A DNA stretch of 5,364 nt from Actinomycetota bacterium (lineage in GTDB: Bacteria; Actinomycetota; Thermoleophilia; Gaiellales; Gaiellaceae): NCBI GenBank assembly GCA_019234175.1, contig JAFALP010000017.1, positions 1 through 5,364 of the forward strand, read 5' to 3'. Below, one piece after another: positions 1-5,364 of this stretch. The notes under the pieces were generated by a model. The model made no database searches. It was not told the DNA's origin and saw nothing but the letters and a program-made list of their open reading frames with translations. Position 1 is the first letter of the stretch; every line of letters begins with the position of its first letter. The translations under genes were made by a program, and so were the position numbers.

Positions 1-146
1 CCTGGCCGTAAGCAGGTGGCAGCCGCTGTGACAGAAGTGCAACAGACGATCCACAGCGCGACGAATGTCCTGCTCTGCGGCGTGCTGGTTGGGACATGTC
101 CCGCGGCAGCCGCCGTTACGGGGGCGCCCGGGCTACGCTCCGCGCG
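1..146. other. Upstream region without a supported gene
   Basis: I cannot assign a gene here. Plus-strand frame 1 is open from the left edge to a TGA at 148-150, giving 49 codons that would end in an ATGA overlap with the next gene. By my count only about 70% of those codons end in G or C, clearly below the neighbouring genes, and the translation matches no family I recognise. A minus-strand ATG at 97 opens a frame to the left edge, also with poor codon bias. The region contains the palindrome GGGACATGTCCC at 91-102 and a -10-like hexamer at 134-139. It is most likely intergenic or promoter DNA, but the tail of an upstream gene cannot be excluded. Confidence 0.4.
134..139 (+). promoter_or_regulatory. 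Candidate -10 element for the RemA-family gene
   Basis: TACGCT fits the actinobacterial TANNNT -10 pattern and ends 7 nt before the ATG at 147, so transcription would begin at or just before the start codon (a leaderless or near-leaderless mRNA). This agrees with the absence of a Shine-Dalgarno sequence before that ATG. No convincing -35 hexamer is visible 16-18 nt upstream. A six-base match in GC-rich DNA is weak on its own; the position relative to the start is the main support. Confidence 0.35.
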
Positions 147-503
147 ATGACAGACGGCGCGCCGCGGATGATCTTCCTCGGCTTCGGGAAGTACGTCCGG
201 GCCGACAAGATCTATGCGCTCGAACCGCTCGGCGAGGGCGAGCACGGACACGGCGCCCGCACACGGGTCTACGTCGAGGGGATCAACGGCGCCATCGTCG
301 CCTCGCGCACCGAGCGCGCCATCATCGCGGCGATGGGATCGACGCCGGCCGGCGAGTCGCGCCTTCTCGACGACGCGCTCGAGCTCGCGCAACGTGTCGC
401 CGAAGCCGCCGAGCAGGGTCGCTTCGATGTCGGCGACCTCGGCCGTCGCGCTCGCCGCCTCCTCGCCTCCACGACCCGCGACGAAGCGCAGCAACTCTTC
501 TGA
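147..503 (+). CDS. RemA/DUF370-family putative DNA-binding regulator with C-terminal extension
   Basis: Predicted 118-residue protein. Residues about 8-64 match the RemA/DUF370 fold: a start [15 protein letters not shown] resembling the INIGFGNxIxAxRxI opening of Bacillus RemA, a short variable loop (residues 29-37, Gly/His-rich), then the conserved RTR (38-40) followed by [20 protein letters not shown]. In Bacillus, RemA is a small oligomeric DNA-binding protein that activates biofilm-matrix and osmoprotection genes, and arginines in the RTR region are needed for DNA binding. Whether this homologue has that role is inference. Family members are usually 80-90 residues; here residues 65-118 add a charged, probably helical tail ([18 protein letters not shown] and onward). 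The ATG at 147 is chosen for its spacing from TACGCT; the ATG at 168 (residue 8) and the ATG at 96 are alternatives. The TGA overlaps the start of the downstream glycosylase gene, suggesting translational coupling. Confidence 0.82.
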   Translation: MTDGAPRMIFLGFGKYVRADKIYALEPLGEGEHGHGARTRVYVEGINGAIVASRTERAIIAAMGSTPAGESRLLDDALELAQRVAEAAEQGRFDVGDLGRRARRLLASTTRDEAQQLF

Positions 504-1057
504 ACCTCACGCGCGACTTCTTCGCGCGCGACGTCCACGAGGTCGCGCCCGAGCTGATCGGTGCCGAGCTCTTCGTCGACGGCGTCGGCGGCACGATCGT
601 CGAGCTCGAGGCGTACGACCACGAGGATCCCGCAGCGCACGGCTTCCGCGGCCGCACCGAGCGCAACGCGAGCATGTTCGGCCCGCCCGGCCACGCCTAC
701 GTCTACCGCTCCTACGGTATCCACTGGTGCCTCAACTTCGTTTGTGAAGACGAGGGAGTCGCGAGCGCGGTCCTGATCCGCGCTCTCGTACCGACTCAGG
801 GGCTGGAGGAGATGCGGGCTCGACGAGGGGTCGGCGAGCCTCGTCTCCTCTGCGCGGGACCCGGCCGCCTCTGCCAGGCGCTCGGCGTCACGCGGACACA
901 CGACGGACTGCCGCTCGACGAGCCGCCGTTCGAGCTACGCGCGCGCAGCGGGCCCGCCGAGATCGTCACCGGACCGCGCATCGGGATCACGAAGGCCGCA
1001 GACCTTCCGTGGCGCTACGGCCTCGCCGGCTCGCGGTTCCTCAGCCGGCGGTTCTGA
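500..1057 (+). CDS. DNA-3-methyladenine glycosylase (AAG/MPG family), apparent CTG start
   Basis: Base-excision repair enzyme that flips out and removes alkylated purines such as 3-methyladenine and hypoxanthine. The 185-residue product has the usual length and every active-site landmark of the family, numbered from the CTG: VELEAY with catalytic Glu37 and Tyr39 (human Glu125, Tyr127), His47 in AAH (human His136), YVYRSYG with Tyr69 (human Tyr159), Asn79 (human Asn169) and Arg94 in LIRALVP (human Arg182). The N-terminus [19 protein letters not shown] is also standard. No ATG, GTG or TTG lies in frame between an ATG at 65 and an ATG at 674. Starting at 65 would add about 145 residues of out-of-frame RemA coding, and 674 would delete the catalytic Glu. 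The CTG at 500 restores the normal length and overlaps the upstream TGA as CTGA. The 3' end overlaps the convergent PBP gene by 17 nt. The function is secure; the start codon is inferred. Confidence 0.9.
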   Translation: MNLTRDFFARDVHEVAPELIGAELFVDGVGGTIVELEAYDHEDPAAHGFRGRTERNASMFGPPGHAYVYRSYGIHWCLNFVCEDEGVASAVLIRALVPTQGLEEMRARRGVGEPRLLCAGPGRLCQALGVTRTHDGLPLDEPPFELRARSGPAEIVTGPRIGITKAADLPWRYGLAGSRFLSRRF

Positions 1058-3458
1058 GGACGATGCGCATTCCCGGCGCGGCCGCGACACCCCACACCGG
1101 CTGCTGCGCGACGATCTTCCCCGAGTGCCCGCGCACGCGGACGCGCAGCTTCAGCGCCGCGAGCTTCGCCTTGGCGCGCGCGACCGTGAGCCCGACGAGC
1201 CGCGGCACGACGCCGTGCTGCGCCTTCGGCAGGACGAGCGTCACGTGGTCCCACGCGGAGAGCGTCCCGTTCGCGGGGATCTGCCCCACGACGACGTCGA
1301 GCCGCTCGGCGGGCCGCGCCGGCTTGTAGACGACGGTCGAGAGGAGCGGCTGCTGGTAGAGCCTCGCCTTCGCCGCCGTCAGCGTCGTCCCGCGCACGTC
1401 GGGGACGTCGACCTCGTTCTTCTTGCAATCCGCGAGCGCAGACGGCGTGTATCCGGAGAAGAAGTCGACCGTGGATGCGACCTTGCAGTATCCGTTGTCA
1501 CGCTCGATCTTCCCGTCGCGGAACGTGACGCTCACCGGCGAGCCGTACATCGACGGCGGCGGCGGGAAGCCGAGCACGGGCAGCTTGAGGTACGCGAGCG
1601 CCTTCGTCATGAACGCCTTCCAGATCAGCGCCGGGTACGTCCCGCCGGCGACGGGCTTCCCGTGGAACTCGGTGCGCATCGGGACCAGCTTGTTCGGATA
1701 GCCCACCCACACGGACGCGACGATCTGCGGCGTGTAGCCGACGAACCATGCGTCGCCGTAGTTCTCGGTCGTGCCGGTCTTTCCGGCGACCGGACGCCCG
1801 AGCGCCGCCGCCGTTCCCGTTCCGAACTGGACGACGCCCTGGAGCATGCTGTCGATGATCGCCGCGCGCTCCTCCGACACCGACGCAACGGTGCCGAGCG
1901 CGGGGCGCTTGACGGGCTGGTTCTCGACGCAGGGCCCGTGCGCGAACTGCACGCACTCGATCGCGAGCGGTTCGTTGCCGGTGATCGAGCCGTCGACGCG
2001 GTAGCCGTCGTCGGCGAAGCTCGCGAACGCGCGCGCCATCTCGACCGGGGTCGCAGGCTCGCCGCCGAGGCCGATCGAGAAGTACGGCTGCAGCGGGCTC
2101 GTGATCCCGAGCGAGCGCGCCGCGCTGACGACGTTCGCGGGTCCGACGACGTTCGTCAGCTGCGCGAAGACCGAGTTGTCCGACGCAGCGATCGCCTTCA
2201 CGAGGTCGATCGGGCCGAGGTACTCACCCTCGTAGTTGTTGACCTGCCACAGTCGTCCGCCGACGTCGAGCGTCACCTGCTTCGACGTGAACGTCGTCGA
2301 CGGTGCGATCCCCTGCCGCAGCGCCGCCGCGAGGACGAACGGCTTGAAGGACGATCCCGGCTGGCGCTCGCCCTGCGCCGCGAGGTTGAACTGGCTCTGG
2401 TGGTAGTTCCGCCCGCCGACCATCGCGAGCACGGCGCCGGTCTGCGCGTCGATAGCGACGAGAGCGGCGTCCGGTCCGATCGACGGCGGCAGCACCTGCG
2501 CGATCGCGTCACGTGCGATCTGCTGCAGACCGAGGTCGATCGACGTCGTCACGTGCAGCCCGCCGCCGAGGACGCGCTTCGCGCCAAAACGGCCGATCAG
2601 CTGGTCTCGCACGTAGTTCGCGAAGTACGGCGCCGCAAGGCTCTCCGTCGATGGCAGGCGGACGTCCTCGGGCTTCGGCAGCGGCGTCGCGAGCGCCTGG
2701 CGGTACTGCGGCCCGTCGAGATAGCCCTGCAGCAGCATCTGCTCGAGGACGAGGTTGCGCCGCGCACGCGCGAGCTTCGGGTGATCGACGGGGTCCCAGA
2801 GGCTCGGGTCCTCGGGTATCCCCGCGAGGAGCGCCGCCTCCGCCGGGGTCATCTGCGCCGCGTCGTGGTCGAAGTACACGCGCGCCGCCTGCTCGACGCC
2901 ATAGGCGCCGTTCCCGAAGTAGATCGTGTTCAGGTACGCCGTGAGGATCTTCTCCTTCGACCAGCGCTGCTCGAGCTCCCACGCGAGCGCTGCCTCGTGC
3001 AGCTTGCGCGCGATCGTCGGCGCATTTCCGTTGATGGAGTTCTTGACGAACTGTTGCGTGATCGTCGACCCGCCCTGCACAGGGCGTCCGCGCAGGTCGT
3101 TCCACGCTGCGCGGAGAATGCCGCGGACGTCGATCCCGCGGTGCTCGTAGAACCGCTTGTCCTCGATCGCGACGATCGCATGCTTGATCCACGGCGAGAT
3201 CGCGGTCGAGGGGACGATGACGCGCGCCTGCGAGCCGCGCAGGATCGCGAGGATCGTGTGCCCGTCGTTCGCGTAGACGTAGGTGTTCGCCTGCGGCGCC
3301 GGCGTCTCGAGCTGCGGGATCTGCGCCGCGATCGCCGTCAGGAGCCCGAAGCTGAACGCGGCGATGCCCAGCAGCCCGAGGACGGCCGTCAGGCCGAGCA
3401 GACGGAGCTTGCGGATGCGCCGCCGTTTCGGCGCGCGGCGTCTCCGGAGAAGCGCCAA
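1041..3458 (-). CDS. Class A penicillin-binding protein (bifunctional glycosyltransferase/transpeptidase) with two PASTA domains
   Basis: Polymerises lipid II into glycan strands and cross-links the stem peptides at the outer face of the membrane. Predicted 805 residues from a TTG at 3458. Order: Arg/Lys-rich cytoplasmic tail (5-19); one membrane segment (about 19-46); GT51 domain with [10 protein letters not shown] (catalytic Glu99), GGSTITQQ (129-136), RKLHE (151-155), KILTAYLN (170-177) and [10 protein letters not shown] (182-191); transpeptidase with SSFK (Ser369, Lys372), SDN (426-428) and KTGT (560-563); a Pro-rich stretch near 631-635; then two C-terminal PASTA repeats (about 684-745 and 748-805), which in this family bind muropeptides or the cell wall. 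Cys502/Cys510 and Cys658/Cys678 lie in the exported part and could form disulfides. The TTG is preferred because TACACT lies 10 nt upstream on the same strand. A GTG at 3500 is the alternative and would add 14 residues and overlap tyrS. The family is PonA-like; I give no symbol because several paralogues usually coexist. Confidence 0.93.
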   Translation of the reverse strand: MALLRRRRAPKRRRIRKLRLLGLTAVLGLLGIAAFSFGLLTAIAAQIPQLETPAPQANTYVYANDGHTILAILRGSQARVIVPSTAISPWIKHAIVAIEDKRFYEHRGIDVRGILRAAWNDLRGRPVQGGSTITQQFVKNSINGNAPTIARKLHEAALAWELEQRWSKEKILTAYLNTIYFGNGAYGVEQAARVYFDHDAAQMTPAEAALLAGIPEDPSLWDPVDHPKLARARRNLVLEQMLLQGYLDGPQYRQALATPLPKPEDVRLPSTESLAAPYFANYVRDQLIGRFGAKRVLGGGLHVTTSIDLGLQQIARDAIAQVLPPSIGPDAALVAIDAQTGAVLAMVGGRNYHQSQFNLAAQGERQPGSSFKPFVLAAALRQGIAPSTTFTSKQVTLDVGGRLWQVNNYEGEYLGPIDLVKAIAASDNSVFAQLTNVVGPANVVSAARSLGITSPLQPYFSIGLGGEPATPVEMARAFASFADDGYRVDGSITGNEPLAIECVQFAHGPCVENQPVKRPALGTVASVSEERAAIIDSMLQGVVQFGTGTAAALGRPVAGKTGTTENYGDAWFVGYTPQIVASVWVGYPNKLVPMRTEFHGKPVAGGTYPALIWKAFMTKALAYLKLPVLGFPPPPSMYGSPVSVTFRDGKIERDNGYCKVASTVDFFSGYTPSALADCKKNEVDVPDVRGTTLTAAKARLYQQPLLSTVVYKPARPAERLDVVVGQIPANGTLSAWDHVTLVLPKAQHGVVPRLVGLTVARAKAKLAALKLRVRVRGHSGKIVAQQPVWGVAAAPGMRIVLRTAG

Positions 3459-5038
3459 AACGCCCGCTAGTGTAGCCCCGGCCGTGATCGAAACCCTCAC
3501 GCGGAACGCCGTCGACGTCCTCCCGGAGGGCGGTCTCGAGGCGAAGCTGAAGCTCGGCCGGCCCCTGCGGGTCAAGCTCGGGATCGACGTCACCTCGCCC
3601 GACATCCACATCGGCCGCGCGATCCCGCTCCAGCGCATGCGCGCCTTCCAGGACGCGGGCCACGTCGGCGTCCTGATCATCGGCGACTACACGACCAGGA
3701 TCGGCGACCCGTCGGGCCGCTCCGCCGAGCGCCCGATCCTCTCCGACGAGGAGATCGACGCGAACGCGAAGACCTACCTCGAGCAGGCCATGGTCATCCT
3801 CGACCCTGACCGCACGGAGGTGCGGTACAACGGCGAGTGGCTCTCGAAGCTGACCTACGCCGAGGTCGTCCGCCTCGCGCGCACGATCACCGTCGCCCGG
3901 ATCCTCGAGCGCGACGACTTCGCCAAGCGGATGGCGGCGAAGCAGCCGATCTCCGTCTCCGAGCTCCTCTACCCGCTCATGCAGGCCTACGACTCGGTCG
4001 CGATCGAGGCCGACGTCGAGCTCGGCGGCACCGACCAGCTCTACAACCTGCTCACCGGCCGCGAGGTGATGGAGCACTACGGCCTCGCACCGCAGGTCGC
4101 CCTGACGACGCCGATCCTCGTCTCCTGGGACGGGGAGAAGATGTCGTCGTCGCTCGGGAACAACATCCCCCTGACGGCCCCGCCCGAGGAGATGTTCGGC
4201 CGGACGATGCGGATCCCCGACGACCTCCTCCCGCAGTGGTGGGAGCTCGTCGCCGAGGCCGAGCCGCCGGCGGGGGAGCCGATGGCCCAGAAGCTCGCGC
4301 TCGCCCGCTTCGTCGTCGCCCGGTCGCACGGGGAGGAGGCGGCGCGGGCCGCCGAGGAGCACTTCACCCGGGTCGTGCGGCGGCACGAGGCGCCCGACGA
4401 CGTTCCGGAGGTGCAGCTCACGGTCGACCCGATCCACCTCCCGAAGCTCCTCGTCGACGAGTTCGGGGTCGCGACGACCTCCGAATCGCGCCGGCTGATC
4501 GCGCAGGGCGGCGTCAAGCTGGACGGCGAGGTCGTGACCGAGCTCGACCTGCCGCGCGACCGCCTGGCAGGCCGGCTGCTGCAGGTCGGAAAGCGCCGTT
4601 TCGGGCGCTTGACGGCCGTCTGAGCCTGCTATAGTTCGCGGGCCGTCCAGACGGACGGCGGGGAAACGCCCCCAAACCTCGACGTTCAGGAGCTCTCCGA
4701 ACCAACTCGTATCCGATACGATGTGGTGCAGATGGAGGGCCTCTGGCGCGAGTCGGAGGCTTTTTTTCGCCGTCAGAGCGGCACCGGTCTTTGAAAACTC
4801 AACAGCGAACGTTCAAACGTCGAGAACCTCGAGCGTGTGGCTTCGGCCACCTGTGAGAGGCATATCCTCGTCGTGACTTCGGTCACGACCTTTGAGCACG
4901 AGCTCGAAGTGAAAAGACCGCCGGCCTAGAGCCGGCAACAAGTCCTTCACGGAGAGTTTGATCCTGGCTCAGGACGAACGCTGGCGGCGCGCTTAACACA
5001 TGCAAGTCGAGCGAGAACCGGACCTTCGGGTCCGGGGA

Positions 5039-5072
<34 letters not shown>

Positions 5073-5233
5073 AACCCCTGACACCGGGATAGCCCGGGGA
5101 AACCCGGATTAATACCGGACGGCCCAGCAGCTCTTCGGGGCGGCTGGAGAAGGTAGCTTCGGCCTCCGGTCAGGGACGAGCCCGCGGCGGATTAGCTTGT
5201 TGGTGGGGTAACGGCCTACCAAGGCGACGATCC

Positions 5234-5313
<80 letters not shown>

Positions 5314-5364
5314 CTTGCGCAATGGGCGAAAGCCTGACGCAGCGACGCCGCGTGAGGGAAGAAG

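Overview
The window is high-GC bacterial chromosome. The 5' 419 nt of a 16S rRNA gene at its right end read GGAATCTTGCGCAATGGGCG around the V3 region, where mainstream Actinobacteria usually have GGAATATTGCACAATGGGCG. With the GC content, the near-leaderless gene starts and the gene families present, this suggests a deep-branching actinobacterium, most likely class Thermoleophilia (Gaiellales/Solirubrobacterales type). That placement is from memory of signature sequences, not from a search.

Layout, left to right. (1) Positions 1-146 hold no gene I can support; they contain a 12-bp perfect palindrome and a TACGCT -10-like element 7 nt before the first start codon. (2) A RemA/DUF370-family putative DNA-binding protein (147-503, +) is followed with a 4-nt stop/start overlap by an AAG/MPG-type 3-methyladenine DNA glycosylase (500-1057, +), whose only credible start is a CTG codon. 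(3) A class A penicillin-binding protein (GT51 + transpeptidase + two PASTA repeats; 3458-1041, -) converges on the glycosylase and overlaps its last 17 nt. (4) Tyrosyl-tRNA synthetase (3484-4623, +) diverges from the PBP gene. The 25-bp gap holds a symmetric CTAGTGTAG that reads as a -10 hexamer on both strands (TAGTGT / TACACT), each about 10 nt from its start codon. (5) Positions 4624-4945 are a structured leader: a promoter whose -35 lies in the last tyrS codons, a chain of hairpins, a textbook intrinsic terminator, a boxB-like hairpin, a boxA antitermination element and several UUCG-capped hairpins. (6) The 16S rRNA gene begins near 4946 and runs off the window.

The protein genes are housekeeping: base-excision repair, peptidoglycan synthesis, tRNA charging and rRNA. 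No mobile element, CRISPR array or defence system is visible. The most unusual part is the tyrS-rrn junction. There the only recognisable promoter is separated from boxA and 16S by a strong intrinsic terminator, which implies either an attenuated rRNA leader or a separate ~125-nt small RNA plus an rrn promoter I cannot recognise. Second are the shared divergent -10 element and the CTG start of the glycosylase.
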